Shown here: positions 11,901-24,500 of the stretch, one piece after another
Layout of the letters: each line of letters begins with the position of its first letter
Position numbering within the stretch: position 1 is the stretch's first letter
Assembly (NCBI GenBank): GCA_959347315.1
Contig: OY365810.1
Coordinates: 3,482,467 to 3,546,466 of the forward strand
Length of the DNA stretch: 64,000 nucleotides
Origin: Bimastos eiseni
Taxonomy: Eukaryota; Annelida; Clitellata; Crassiclitellata; Lumbricidae
Direction: 5' to 3'
Made by a program: the position numbers and the translations under genes
The notes under the pieces: model-generated
Seen by the model: the letters and a program-made list of their open reading frames with translations, nothing else
Database searches by the model: none
Told to the model about the DNA's origin: nothing

Positions 11901-14900
11901 TGCACGGTAACCAATACAGCAGAGCGAATACAACTCTAGCTGCAATCGAACCAGTGGCGTAGCTAAGGGAGGGCGAGGGGGACGGACCGCCCCGGGTGAC
12001 AGCATATGGAGGGTGACACTATGTCACCTCCAACAAAATTTTTCAGCCAGGCTAAGGTGCGAAAATAGTCTGAAAATAGAATTGTGAAAAAAAACCCAAC
12101 CAACACAGGAAATGTGACCGTTATGACGTCACATATTTCGAATTTGAATCTATTAACCGTCGAAAATATTGTCTGAGCGAGTACAGCTCTTTTGGTGAGT
12201 CATTTTTCTTATATTTTTCTTATAATTTATTTCGAACAATGTTCGAAATAAATGACGACCATGGCTTTGTCGAATTATATGAAAGAACGTCGACGACAGC
12301 ATAATATCAATGGAAGCTGTCGAAAGAAGACAGCTTCCATTGATATTATGCTGGGCATGTACAGTCCGCAAGATGCAAGGATGTACAGTTGACAAAGCAG
12401 TTGTTTACCATTTACAAACTACAATGGACATTTATGAAATTTTCGTAAAATTTATAGGACTAAAAAACAGAAAGTAAAATATAAACAAAAGAACTTTTTA
12501 AAAATCTTTGGATTTGAACTATTTGTTTTGTGGTATTGGATTCGGATTTTGTCTTGGATCATACATGTAAGCAGTAACGTACCGGTCAGTAGAGTAAAGT
12601 AGAGCCTAGAGGTAGAGTATGTATGAAAATTTTGCTACACCTAACCATTCAGCATAGGGTCGTGTGGGGTCACTGGGGTGACATTTGAACGGACCGCCCC
12701 GGGTGACGTTTACTCTAGCTACGCCACTGAATCGAACAATTAACTGAAGTGATTAAACCATTATAATTTTTAACGCGCATTCAAACCCACCTTTGAGTTT
12801 CCAAATGGCTCCAGCGAACATCATCGAAATAAAAAGGCCACATATTAAACCAGTGACAATCGTAATTATTTGAGCGGTAGATAAACCTATAAACAGAAAC
12901 ATATCCCAGATAACCACCCACAGCAGGTCGACGTCGGTAACACGTCCACAAACTCATCAGTATCCGACGTCTGACCGACGTCTTGCCGCTCAGCGGGTGC
13001 TCAGATATCCGGCGAGTTTTTCAGACGTCGGCTGACGTACGTTTCCGACGTCTCTAATACACGTCGGTCCAACGTCGGAAAACGCCGTCGGTCGGAAACC
13101 TACGTCGGGCCGACGGCGTTTTCAGACGTCAATCCGACGTCTTTAATTCACGTCGGTTAGACGTCAATATTTCACGTCGGTTCGACATCAGTTCAAATAT
13201 CAAGCCAGTGCTTCAGTCAGTTACCGTGCCCAATGCATGGTACCCGATTGCTTTATCAGTCAAATTGTCCACTGTTACAAATGAAGAGGCCTACAATGAT
13301 TATAGACAATATCATTATAGTGTTTGGGCTCAGATGAAGACTTTTGTGAAAAGGTAGATTTAGCTCTCACTCAGTCTTTATTCAACATCAGTTTAATAAA
13401 TGTATCAGTACATAAAATGCAATTTATGGGGTTCAAGAAAACCAGAAAACCCCAAACAGAAAACTAGAGGTAAAGGACTTCTCCAATGCTTTGCTCTAAG
13501 CAGATTTGGGTCTACTCTAATCACATCTTGGCCACAGCTGTTGGGGCAGGTATGTGTTATTTATAGTAGGCCTAGTCACAATCTAATGTTCATCATCTTT
13601 ATGCACACAATGATAGTTTGTAATGTTGAAGTAGAACATAGAAATCTATAATATGTCATTTTAACTTTATATACAACTCAGTTTCAATTCCATTTTATTG
13701 TTTCAATAGTAGTCTAATCTTCAGATATAACAGGTAATAATCATAATAAACAGGCATCAATAAAATAACACATTGGAAGCAATAAGAACCCAGTTGGGAC
13801 TGTCTCAATTTACCTTGACATTGGAGGAAATTCTTATCATATTGGTACATAAATACACGCGTTTGCACAGATTCAATTTGAATATATTTGTTCTGCAGGA
13901 TAAGCCTAGTGCAGGCATTGAAATAAAGGCTGTGCTTTAACTTACAAAGTATGCATATATCACAGCAATTAACTCACAAGGGCACTCTGGTACAGCTACC
14001 TAGGGCAATGTGGCAGTTTATAATGTTCTTTATATTTATGCAGATATTATGAGTTCAAAGCGTTCTCAATCTTGACTTGTTCGATGAGCATGAACTCTTC
14101 CCTGTAGCAATTCTGAGGAGGGGCACTTTCGTGAGAAGCGTCTCAATTTGACTCCTCACAAGCGACTCCAGTTCTTAATTTACAGGCATGGAGGAGTTGC
14201 TGGAGCTTTTGACCATAGTGTTGAACACTGCTGATGGAAAGGTAGGCCCGTCACACAGCGTTGATTACGGACGCTTGGAGGTCGAAGATGCCATTTTCGT
14301 TCTGGTTCCTATCCTTTCTTTTGGATGCACCAGGTACGTGTGTCGTTTGCAGCCCCGTGTTCTCTCTGTTTGTTGGAGGGAACAGGTCTGTGGGCATTCG
14401 GAACAGTCAGCTTCTTGCTTCTCAGAGACTCTTTGCAAGCCATGCTATGCGAATACTTAGCTATAGGCCTACAGACAAAACAAAAAAAGAAAACAGCATG
14501 TAGAAGGCAGCACAAATTCACGAATCATAAATGCTAATCCATAGCCAGCCCCGTTGTGGGGACCACGGCACGGGACATATTTGTGAGGTCCTGAATCGTG
14601 CGTAGGAGCATGTGACCTGTTACGTAGTCATGTGGCAGCACATGGTTCTGTATTTTTTTCACCAAGAGAATCCAAATGGTAGTATGCCTTTCCTTAACCA
14701 ATTCCTATGCTTGGGCTCCTCAGATAATTTGTAACTAATTCACGGATATGGATAACTATTAAGACTCGTGAATTAGTGACATCATGTCAACTAGCGCTAA
14801 TCAATGAAAATATACCATACAATAGCTAGGTGGTGCTTGGATGATTTTTACCTTAATGATCTGCTGGTCTTAGTGGCTACTAAGAGAACAGGGATTCAAA

Positions 14901-17900
14901 TAAAAATGCTAGCCAGTAACATCAAAAAGCATGATAATTCCACTATGATGCAATATCGGGCTTTTCCAGCGTTGGGCCCGACCTTCTGGAATGGGCTTCA
15001 CCAAGAGCTATGCCTCCTGCCTAGAAATGCCCCGCTTGCATTTTGCTCCACATTTAAATCCGTATTTTCAGCCGTTGTCAGTCCAGGAACGCCTGCGAGT
15101 AGGTATTTTGAAGGGGCGCTTATTAAGTTCACATTGATTGATTGATTTCACATTGATTGATTGAATTCTTTTCGGTATCTTTCAGCCTTTTCTGTGTCTT
15201 TTCGGTGTTTAGTGCTACCCCAGATAATGTTTGCGAAGATTGCCTGATGTGATTGGTAATGAATATTACGCCTAAGAATATTACGCAAAGGATTAAGGAT
15301 ATACGATCAAAATAACGTTTAATCAGGCCCAACGTAACGCTGCTATAGCAGTTGTAACGTTTTAGTGATAAATATAAGACAGCGATGTGCATACCTCATT
15401 CAGCGCTACTTCACAAAAGAACGATCACGCATGGCATCAATTTAGAATGACCGGCCATTAGCCCGCAGATGATTCGCTATCGCTCGGCCACGTGATCTAA
15501 CTCAAGCAGGCCGCTGCCTCCCGCACTGCCAACGGAGCAGGAATTTTCAGGCAGAGTCCCTCTCGTCGGGTTGAAAGCTAAACCTACGAGCACCCTACGA
15601 AATGCCGCGCAACGATGAGTTGCCGATGAAGAAGACGCCAATTTGACGTCGGTCCGCCGAGCACTGGTTTACTCGGATGTAATACAGATTTTACTCAGAA
15701 CTATCCACGGAAAGAAAACAGGCTTCATTATAAATTATGCAGATTTCAATCAATGAAATTGTCTAAGCCAATTCTCTACTTAAAATAATAAGAATGTCGT
15801 GAATCAGTTCAAAATTCAAGTCGCTTAAGGAAATTCAATTTTTAAACTATAATTATTGTATTGCATTTAGGCATCTATATGCTTTCTACATGTAGTAGGA
15901 TCAATCACTTAGAAGCACTGCCAATCCGCAAGGCCAAGCGACAAGAAATATGGTTTGAGAAAGGATAAATATTCTGTGGTCCAAACTTCGACCAAAAACA
16001 AACGAAAATTTTAATTCTATGGCCGAACCCATACAAAATTTATCGCGTGAAGGTCTCTGCGCCACCAATTTCGCATGCGCACTGTTAAAAATACCTCAAA
16101 TTTGTAATATATGCGTCGCAATGATCGTTTAGGCTCAGATTAGTAGGCATCGTGAGGGTCGGTTAGTGACTGAGTTAAAGTTAGTGTCGTTTCTAAACAC
16201 ATAATAAAATGTATTTTCGCTTTTAAGCAGAACTTTCAGCCGCACAAGTTCCACGCTTTGAAAAAAGCAGATTATATAAGACTGCCAGATAGAATTATAT
16301 GGCTTACAGAAGGAGAAAGTGTAATACAGAGAGAGAGACAGAGACAGACAGAGAGACAGAGACAGAGACAGAGACAGACAGAGAGACAGAGACAGAGACA
16401 GAGACAGACAGAGAGAGAGACAGAAAGACAGAGAGACAGAGACAGAGACAGACAGAGAGAGAGACAGAGACAGAGGCAGACAGAAAGAGAGAGACAGACA
16501 GAGACAGACAGAGACAGAGAGACAGAGAGAGACAGAGAGACAGAGACCGAGAGACAGAGACACAGAGAGAGAGAGAGTAATTGAAGCAAAAGGAATAGCA
16601 AAGGGAATAAGCTAGAACGGAGAACCAATCGATTGAAAGAGCGAAGTGGACGGTGGGTGGAAGCTGGATGAGGTCGAAGTATTGCGTCAATCAGATATTC
16701 TGCGAAACAACCAATTTAACGTGAACTCATTGGATTGCGGAGTCGCCAGTTTAGGTTCGCTCAAAATGGACCTCATGCAAGACAATGCAGAATATATACT
16801 TACGAACTCTAACTACGGCGAAACATAGGCTTAAAACTCCGGTAGAAGCATCACGGGATGCAAAAGAAACAAAATATGTAAAATACAGCAGAATATTTTA
16901 CAAATATTCACGCTTACAATTGTATAATAATAAACAATAAAATAATAGATTTTACAGACCTATCTGAGAACTCGGGATGATAGCAAGAATGGTGACTGAT
17001 GTGGAAATGCTTTTTTCTTTCCCGATTGCGTAGTTTGTAGCCGTGCATTTGTAAGCGTGGTTTTCCATCGCATGGCTGTCCAAGGGCAGAGTTGACTCTT
17101 TCGATATAACACGATTTGATCTAAGGTCCGTCCATTCATACGTTGGAGGTGGGTTTCCCTTTGCATTGCAGAGCAGAACGTCACCAAGGGTGTAAATGTC
17201 TTTCCTTGGTGTGATGTCAGCAGCTTCTGGTTCAACTTCGTAAAGTTTACAAACAAGTTATTCACACTATAGCTCAACCGGACAACTCAAACAAAACATT
17301 ATCCAATTTTTCTACAAAGTATATCTGAGACTTGCTGTGAGTACTGTTTAAAACCAGCTCAGAGCTCATTATCTCAATATTATATTGCAATTTGCAGCAA
17401 AAGCAAAGACGTAACAAAACAGACTCCAGCAGGTGTTTAAGAATATTATTATGCACTTCTGGCCGCAGATGACTTCGTTGATCTGAGCTTTGTAGAACAT
17501 TGGAGCCAATGTTCCAATGCTTATACCATGTGTTGTCCTACACACAATAGTCTTTTGTATGTCTAATTACCGTAATAATTCAATGGCAGCAAGCCATTAC
17601 ATGGTGCACAATTGCTGTAAGTTATGATTCAAGACGATAAATAACTAATTGAGACAATCTCTAGACTTACTTACATAATACGTTGATTCGATGTCTGCAT
17701 TGGTCTTCATAAGTTGGAGCATTGATGGCCTTCCTTACATCTGTCTGATTTTCATGGAACATAATAGTCTGATTAAAGTATATCGTGCATATGTAGGTAG
17801 CGTTATTTTCGCTTCTCGTCGCATTCATTTTGAGGACCGAAATTACGTGCGAACTGTTAGAAATAGGACTGATATTAGGAACGAAGTGAGAATCTATTCC

Positions 17901-19343
17901 ATCGTCCATATCATACTTTATAGTCGGAGCTATGCTGCCAACATATTCAACACTGCAATTTAACTCCAGATATCGTCCCTCAACGACATTTGTTTCGACT
18001 GGACTGCACAAAGGATCGGCAGCTGTAAGCAATAAAACCGTTTTCAGTGTTTAAACGTCAGAATGACTATTATTTTACAATAAATGTCCTGAAAATTAAT
18101 CTGAATTGAAATAATGTTAACTAAATAGTATATCTAGTAAGCCCTATTGATTATCTTTAGCGCCGTAACAATGAAGCCAATTCTCGAATAAAATGAATGC
18201 GTTGAAAGGATTAGTATTAGTTGGAGAAGTAGTCCTAAAGCCAATAGCTCGAAAGGTTATTGTTCAAAAATTTCTCATCAATCATGGTTTATGTAGCCAA
18301 AAAGAAGGTCATGCGAAGGTGAGTGGCGATACATGGCTTAGGTTATACATAACGCCGATGAACCTGAAGACATCAATGGAAATAATTGAATGTTTATGAT
18401 TATAAATCTTTAAGAAACTTACCAAGTACAATCACCTGAGCAGAACTAACGAAATAGTCACTTCCATGTTTTTGAATGCATTTGTAAGTTCCCGCGTCAG
18501 CCTTTCCCGAATAGGGTTTACTCAGAATTGATAGTCCATCTGCTGTGCTATGGATTTGAAAGTCTCTGAATTGAGCAGGAAAATGTGTTCCGTTGTATAT
18601 TTCCTGATCTGAATATTCACGCAGTCTCAGAAACCTCCATGAAGGTATAATTTTGACTGAATGATCACACGTTAGATTGAACTGTTTCCCAGCGATGACC
18701 GCTGTGTTTGATGGATAGATTCTTGCATTACTCTGGCCAGCTATGTCAGAAGAAATGGGCACATTACGTTGTATGTAAATTTGAGTAGCGGTATTCAGAA
18801 ATAGTTCTATGGTAATTATGAATAAAAAAGTTTGAAATAACACAGAGTTTAGGCGTGTCCGCGATTTCTGCAGCATTCCGCTTGTTGAATGTCCATTGAA
18901 ACCTTCATTTAATATTATATCTGATTCATTCCAGTGATGTTCATCTTATCATTATCATCTTACATAAACGACTTGGTCAGAAATCATTGTTTAATGTTCA
19001 GAATTATGCTTAAATTACCTTTGTCAGTGAGTGCAGCTGTTCCTAACTGAAGTTTTTTTTGGGAGTTGACTGGATTTACTTTTAGTTACTTGTTAGCTTT
19101 TAAAAGATGTGTTTCAACATGATATCATCAGGAATTACTTGAACAGATTATTTGATTCATCTTTACAATTACAGTTTTTGTACTCATTTGCTTCTAATAT
19201 CTCGTTGCAATTTGCAAGCCACACGGAAGCATCATGAACGCATGTCAATATTGCAAAAATATAATCATCTTTGCTTAACATACATGGAACATAATATACT
19301 TACCAATTATTGAAATTGATAAAAGAAATGTAATTAGAAGCAT
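8938..19343 (-). CDS. Receptor C: three-Ig receptor with ITIM-like/YxN tail
   Basis: Exons: leader 19343-19304 ([13 protein letters not shown]), Ig1 18740-18423, Ig2 18022-17675, Ig3 17235-16960, TM 12886-12791, tail 9362-8938. Every junction is phase 1, giving 500 residues without a stop. Ig1 has LTC...W...DAGTYKC. Ig2 has LNC...YIC but lacks the core tryptophan (IKYDMDDG). Ig3 has LLC...YEW...YKC. The TM exon carries [16 protein letters not shown] and a basic end (WKLK). The 140-residue tail has SSYESI (ITIM-like), QYFNN, IYERM (YxxM), IYQNP and PYVNA (YxN, Grb2-type). It is probably a type I surface receptor that signals through SH2 proteins. The methionine ahead of Ig1 in the same exon frame (18876) is not the start, because the acceptor at 18741 follows it. 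Its divergent partner C' starts 2.2 kb away. The function is inferred from architecture only. Confidence 0.85.
9965..10070. repeat. GGTGGT-type simple repeat
   Basis: Degenerate trinucleotide tract of GGT, GAT and GGC units within the last intron of receptor C. Open frames through it are low-complexity artefacts. Confidence 0.8.
11110..11572 (-). pseudogene. Second hAT transposase fragment
   Basis: On the minus strand a short frame contains [14 protein letters not shown], matching the start of the hAT C-terminal dimerisation domain. The adjacent sequence near 11130-11165 (CCCCCCAAATAGGGCCCCACC) is GC-rich like hAT non-coding ends. No other transposase domain is intact. It lies in the last intron of receptor C. 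Confidence 0.5.
11952..12729. mobile_element. Non-autonomous hAT element with perfect TSD
   Basis: A 778-bp element with terminal inverted repeats starting CAGTGGCGTAGCTA, extending to a shared CCGCCCCGGGTGAC block at both ends. Perfect 8-bp target duplications AATCGAAC lie at 11944-11951 and 12730-12737. No transposase is present; internal palindromes include the hairpin annotated below. It lies in the last intron of receptor C, just downstream of the TM exon. Confidence 0.9.
12298..12352. repeat. Perfect 24-bp hairpin inside the hAT element
   Basis: Two perfect 24-base inverted arms (12298-12321 and 12329-12352) separated by a 7-base loop GAAAGAA. A second palindrome, TTTATTTCGAACAATGTTCGAAATAAA, split around 12237, lies about 60 bp upstream. 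Confidence 0.9.
12920..13200. repeat. CpG-rich ACGTCGG repeat block
   Basis: Dense degenerate copies of GACGTC/ACGTCGG in both orientations, including the near-palindrome CGCCGTCGG...CCGACGGCG near 13082-13125. Base composition differs strongly from the AT-rich surroundings. It is probably a subterminal region of an unidentified mobile element. A single related GACGTCGG copy occurs near 15647, but I cannot define element ends. Confidence 0.6.
14944..15170 (+). pseudogene. LINE 3'-end fragment with TTGA tail
   Basis: Encodes a remnant of the conserved C-terminal region of CR1/L2-like LINEs ([15 protein letters not shown], then a FKSVFS segment) and ends in TTGATTGATTGATT repeats. It is heavily 5'-truncated. 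It lies in the intron between Ig3 and the TM exon of receptor C. Confidence 0.5.
15995..18907 (-). repeat. Inverted repeat 1, left arm (Ig1-Ig3 of C)
   Basis: Almost identical, in reverse complement, to 22307-25055. It contains the three Ig exons of receptor C, their introns, and about 960 bp beyond Ig3 including a CAGAGA microsatellite. Outside the arm the two loci are recognisably homologous but diverged. The two arms differ by scattered single bases, by Ig1 isoleucine to phenylalanine and Ig3 leucine to valine changes, and by microsatellite length. Confidence 0.95.
16329..16577. repeat. (CAGAGA)n microsatellite, long allele
   Basis: About 250 bp of CAGAGA/GACAGA repeats inside the left arm of inverted repeat 1. 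The equivalent tract in the right arm (24636-24732) is only about 100 bp. Arginine/glutamate or serine/leucine frames across it are artefacts. Confidence 0.95.
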
Positions 19344-19504
19344 TGCTCTTCTTAATAAATTATTTGTATTTCCCTTAACGGCAATGCTTCAAATTTTCTT
19401 TATCATTGCAGCCACGAAGGATGTGACCAGCAGAGCCATCTATCTGATCTATACAACATCATATGACACACAAATGTTGTAAGCAGTCGTCGATCTACGT
19501 CATA

Positions 19505-19595
19505 TTTGCCATAATGAAGCCTTCAAACGGATATATGTTGCAGCCAGGCAATTGCGTTAGCTTTTCATTTCCACTTTTGGCTTAATTTACAATTA
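19505..19595 (-). promoter_or_regulatory. Promoter-proximal conserved block of C
   Basis: Read on the minus strand it contains AGCCAAAAGTGGAAATGAAA, then CTGGCTGCAACA and ATCCGTTTGAAGGCTT. The same order and spacing occurs on the plus strand at 21338-21430. The blocks sit 162 and 138 bp upstream of their start codons, so they may be core promoter or 5' UTR elements kept since the inverted duplication. Confidence 0.5.
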
Positions 19596-20514
19596 TATTT
19601 ACATTCGTCATAGACGGTAGTTAGGATGGAAGCAAATGGCTAATCGTGGTTTTCAAAACTCGCTGCAAATTGTGTTTTTATCGTCTACCTGATCACCAGT
19701 GCAATAATTTGCGTTGCTGTTCCATTACATGGGAGACTCAAAAATAGTGTCTTTTGCATCAGAGATAGGGATTAATTGACATAAAGTTATCACAATTCAA
19801 ATGACAATAAGAACAAAATAGCAAATCCGTTTTACAAGCAACGTTGACAAACGAGACTCGGCTTCTAACGCTAGAGACATGAAAACAGAGAAAGTGGTGA
19901 AGATCACAATATTATAACGGCAATTCCTGGTTTTCTGTGCTTCAGCTGTAATAAATTATGTTATTTAAACTGATGCCTGACTCCGCTTTATGACCCAACC
20001 AAGCCTCAGCTACTCTCATAAACTTTGTCTGTTTCAATTTTATCCGAATTAGTCACTTCATGATTCATAAACAACCAATCGATGAACCCTTCAGTGAAGT
20101 CTTAATGAATATCACAATCAATTTTATGAGCTTTGTTGAATTCCGATACGCTAGACAAAATTGAAGTCGCTCTTCTGAAGGCAAGCCAGACGAAGCAGAT
20201 GAGAGTAGGCCTACCGTCTTCACCATGTTTGTCTAAGTCAATAATTTTTCAGGAATCTTGACCAGAATGCTTCGCAATCACCACAACACTGCGCATCATA
20301 CAGTTTGAGGAATTTAAAGTGTGCTATTAACTACAGTAATGCAACATATCACCTGGTCACGCCACACCGAAATATGCTTTTCCAAAATTCAAAATGGACC
20401 ATGTAGCCTAATAGTAATCTCAAACGATACTCTACAACAGAGCGTATGGCACCAATTACTTCGCGAGCGATTCGCCTTTGCAGATCTCAAAGGGTTGTCC
20501 AGAACGGTTTAATT

Positions 20515-20645
20515 TAAAAACAGCGAGGACAAGAACGCGCCCGTTATTAACCGCACGGTATTTGACAGTGCACAGTAATTTACTGCGCGGTTTCAACGGC
20601 GCGGTTCCGGGCGCGCGGTAAATGAATTATATCGTCCAGCGGTAT
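20515..20645. other. CpG-rich patch midway between divergent genes
   Basis: A locally GC-rich stretch (GAACGCGCCCG, GCGCGGTTCCGGGCGCGCGG) in otherwise AT-rich sequence. It lies almost exactly midway between the start codons of C and C'. It could be a regulatory patch or the end of a mobile element; the sequence alone does not decide. Confidence 0.35.
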
Positions 20646-21337
20646 CAAAAACGATCCAAATCGATGACTATGGAACACAAACAGTGGATCCTGAGCATTT
20701 GATCAGATAGTTGACATGGTTATGCTACCTATTGCAAACCAAAGTAATAAATTTTACTATCAACGTTTTCACACCAATACCGCGTTTAAGGCAACACTGC
20801 TGCAAAATATGCAGCATTTTCGATTATTTCATGAATCTGTTGCCATGTCAAATATTTTTATAGGAATAGAATATTGGCAATTATTGGATATGTCGGTCTG
20901 TGAAGGTACTTGATTTGGAATATTTTAAGTATTTGTTGACCAGCACAAATGACCTCACAGCAGTTTGACAGGCTTACACTTCATATTCGTACTGTGTCAT
21001 TTAGTCCATGCTGCAAGCGTATTTAAACTCTTTATATCGAATTTATTTGTATCAATTATACAGCCATTCATTCCGCGCTCAGTAATGTCTTTAGTTAAGT
21101 GTATTGATGATCGAACGATATTGCAGCAAGCTTAACAGTGCAAATGTCGAATGTACATGACAGTGAGTGATCCAATGTTAATCTTATCAAAAACCCAAGT
21201 ATCATACATGTAGTTCACACGAATCTGGGCAGAACGTCACAATGCTCAACTAAATGGCACAATCTACATTGACTTTTGGAGACCACGAGTTATCATTTGC
21301 CTAATGCATAAACGTCGTCTGTGCAAAATGTAAATAT

Positions 21338-21430
21338 GGCTCTAATTTTAGCCAAAAGTGGAAATGAAAAACCATCGTAATTGTCTGGCTGCAACAGAGA
21401 TCCGTTTGAAGGCTTTGTTATAACAGTTTA
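21338..21430 (+). promoter_or_regulatory. Promoter-proximal conserved block of C'
   Basis: Plus-strand counterpart of 19505-19595: AGCCAAAAGTGGAAATGAAA, then CTGGCTGCAACAGAGATCCG and TTTGAAGGCTTTG, with moderate divergence. It lies 138 bp upstream of the C' start codon. Confidence 0.5.
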
Positions 21431-21567
21431 GACGTATTACTGCTTTCACCGTCAATACATACTAATGTACTTTTCTCTATCACATAGAGGAGAACATTTT
21501 GAGTTTTGTTAGTTAAGAAAGCATAAACAAGCATATAGAAAAGAAATGCTATAAAAGATACACCACA

Positions 21568-24500
21568 ATGTTTTTCATTACATTTCTTTCATCATATATA
21601 TTGATTGGTAAGTAACTATGTTTCTACATGAATTAACAATTTTATTGATTTGCCAGTACTGAAGTTTTTTGAGATAATCAATTTGGCTTTTCATTTAATG
21701 AAACAATGAGAAAATAGCAATCAAATTAGTGAAGAGAACATTAATAGGAAAGATTAAGTGATTCATTTGAGAAATTATTTGTGATATCATGTTATAAACC
21801 ATTAAATAGTGATACCTTACAAGCAGATAACAATAGAAGATCAACACCACTGCTAAGGTAAACTTCAGTTAGGAAGAACTTTGTGCGACAGTCCTTGCTT
21901 AATTCGGATGTAGTATTGACAATCAGACATAGAAGTTCAATCACGTGGTCCAAGTACGTATGTATGATATTCTTAATAATGCAGTCTTCATTTGGATGAA
22001 ACACGTTCGATTTAAAAATGATTGGTTTGTCGAAGTTCGCGGGAAATATGGTGAAAATTATTTGAACAGAATTTAATCGTATTTTATGCGAAGTGTTTAA
22101 TAATGTTAGCATTCCTAGTTTAAACTGTCGAGCCTGTTTTAAATGGAGACATCATTCACGACTAAGAACATTAGAGAAATCAATGAATTTCACGAACACC
22201 TCGTTATAAGTAATAAATTCATGATTAGTGATTAAATTAGGACCATTATTTGCTGAATACTGCTACTCACATTTAGATTCAACGTAATGTGACCATTTCT
22301 TCTGGGTGAAGGTTTCAATGGACATTCAACAAGCGGATTGCTGCAGAAATCGCGGACACGCCTAACTCTGTGTTATTTCAAACTTTTTTATTCATAATTA
22401 CCATAGAACTATTTCTGAATACCGCTACTCAAATTTACATACAACGTAATGTGCCCATTTCTTCTGACATAGCTGGCCAGAGTAATGCAAGAATCTATCC
22501 ATCAAACACAGCGGTCATCGCTGGGAAACAGTTCAATCTAACGTGTGATCATTCAGTCAAAATTATACCTTCATGGAGGTTTCTGAGACTGCGTGAATAT
22601 TCAGATCAGGAAATATACAACGGAACACATTTTCCTGCTCAATTCAGAGACTTTCAATTCCATAGCACAGCAGATGGACTATCAATTCTGAGTAAACCCT
22701 ATTCGGGAAAGGCTGACGCGGGAACTTACAAATGCATTCAAAAACATGGAAGTGACTATTTCGTTAGTTCTGCTCAGGTGATTGTACTTGGTAAGTTTCT
22801 TAAAGATTTATAATCATAAACATTCAATTATTTCCATTGATGTCTTCAGGTTCATCGGCGTTATGTATAACCTAAGCCATGTATCGCCACTCACCTTCGC
22901 ATGACCTTCTTTTTGGCTACATAAACCATGATTGATGAGAAATTTTTGAACAATAACCTTTCGAGCTATTGGCTTTAGGACTACTTCTCCAACTAATACT
23001 AATCCTTTCAACGCATTCATTTTATTCGAGAATTGGCTTCATTGTTACGGCGCTAAAGATAATCAATAGGGCTTACTAGATTTACTATTTAGTTAACATT
23101 ATTTCAATTCAGATTAATTTTCAGGACATTTATTGTAAAATAATAGTCATTCTGACGTTTAAACACTGAAAACGGTTTTATTGCTTACAGCTGCCGATCC
23201 TTTGTGCAGTCCAGTCGAAACAAATGTCGTTGAGGGACGATATCTGGAGTTAAATTGCAGTGTTGAATATGTTGGCAGCATAGCTCCGACTATAAAGTAT
23301 GATATGGACGATGGAATAGATTCTCACTTCGTTCCTAATATCAGTCCTATTTCTAACAGTTCGCACGTAATTTCGGTCCTCAAAATGAATGCGACGAGAA
23401 GCGAAAATAACGCTACCTACATATGCACGATATACTTTAATCAGACTATTATGTTCCATGAAAATCAGACAGATGTAAGGAAGGCCATCAATGCTCCAAC
23501 TTATGAAGACCAATGCAGACATCGAATCAACGTATTATGTAAGTAAGTCTAGAGATTGTCTCAATTAGTTATTAATCGTCTTGAATCATAACTTACAGCA
23601 ATTGTGCACCATGTAATGGCTTGCTGCCATTGAATTATTACGGTAATTAGACATACAAAAGGCTATTGTGTGTAGGACAACACATGGTATAAGCATTGGA
23701 ACATTGGCTCTAATGTTCTACAAAGCTCAGATCAACGAAGTCATCTGTGGCCAGAAGTGCATAATAATATTCTTAAACACCTGCTGGAGTCTGTTTTGTT
23801 ACGTCTTTGCTTTTGCTGCAAATTGCAATATAATATTGAGATAATGAGCTCTGAGCTGGTTTTAAACAGTACTCACAGCAAGTCTCAGATATACTTTGTA
23901 GAAAAATTGGATAATGTTTTGTTTGAGTTGTCCGGTTGAGCTATAGTGTGAATAACTTGTTTGTAAACTTTACGAAGTTGAACCAGAAGCTGCTGACATC
24001 ACACCAAGGAAAGACATTTACACCCTTGGTGACGTTCTGCTCTGCAATGCAAAGGGAAACCCACCTCCAACGTATGAATGGACGGACCTTAGATCAAATC
24101 GTGTTATATCGAAAGAGTCAACTCTGCCCGTGGACAGCCATGCGATGGAAAACCACGCTTACAAATGCACGGCTACAAACTACGCAATCGGGAAAGAAAA
24201 AAGCATTTCCACATCAGTCACCATTCTTGCTATCATCCCGAGTTCTCAGATAGGTCTGTAAAATCTATTATTTTATTGTTTATTATTATACAATTGTGAG
24301 CGTGAATATTTGTAAAATATTCTGCTGTATTTTACATATTTTGTTTCTTTTGCATCCCGTGATGCTTCTACCGGAGTTTTAAGCCTATGTTTCGCCGTAG
24401 TTAGAGTTCGTAAGTATATATTTTGCATTGTCTTGCATGAGGTCCATTTTGAATGAACCTAAACTGGCGACTTCGCAATCCAATGAGTTCACGTTAAATT

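Larger units (their letters stand above)
19344..21567. promoter_or_regulatory. Shared divergent promoter region of C and C'
   Basis: The 2.2 kb between the two leader-exon start codons, which face away from each other, must hold the 5' ends and promoters of both genes. Inverted homologous blocks lie about 150 bp upstream of each start codon (19505-19595 and 21338-21430). Between them no gene is visible. I cannot place the transcription starts. Confidence 0.55.

Noticed and set aside
16135..16690. Several overlapping frames of 93-142 residues rich in Ser/Leu/Cys or Arg/Glu/Thr
   Set aside because: All are readings of the CAGAGA microsatellite and its flanks, on both strands. The shorter tract at 24523-24917 gives the same kind of frame.
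18400..18876. Alternative start methionine of receptor C in the Ig1 exon with a hydrophobic N terminus
   Set aside because: A good acceptor at 18741 follows it. A dedicated leader exon with the correct phase exists at 19343-19304. The mirror copy in C' has lost this ATG and gained a frameshift there, so it is not needed.
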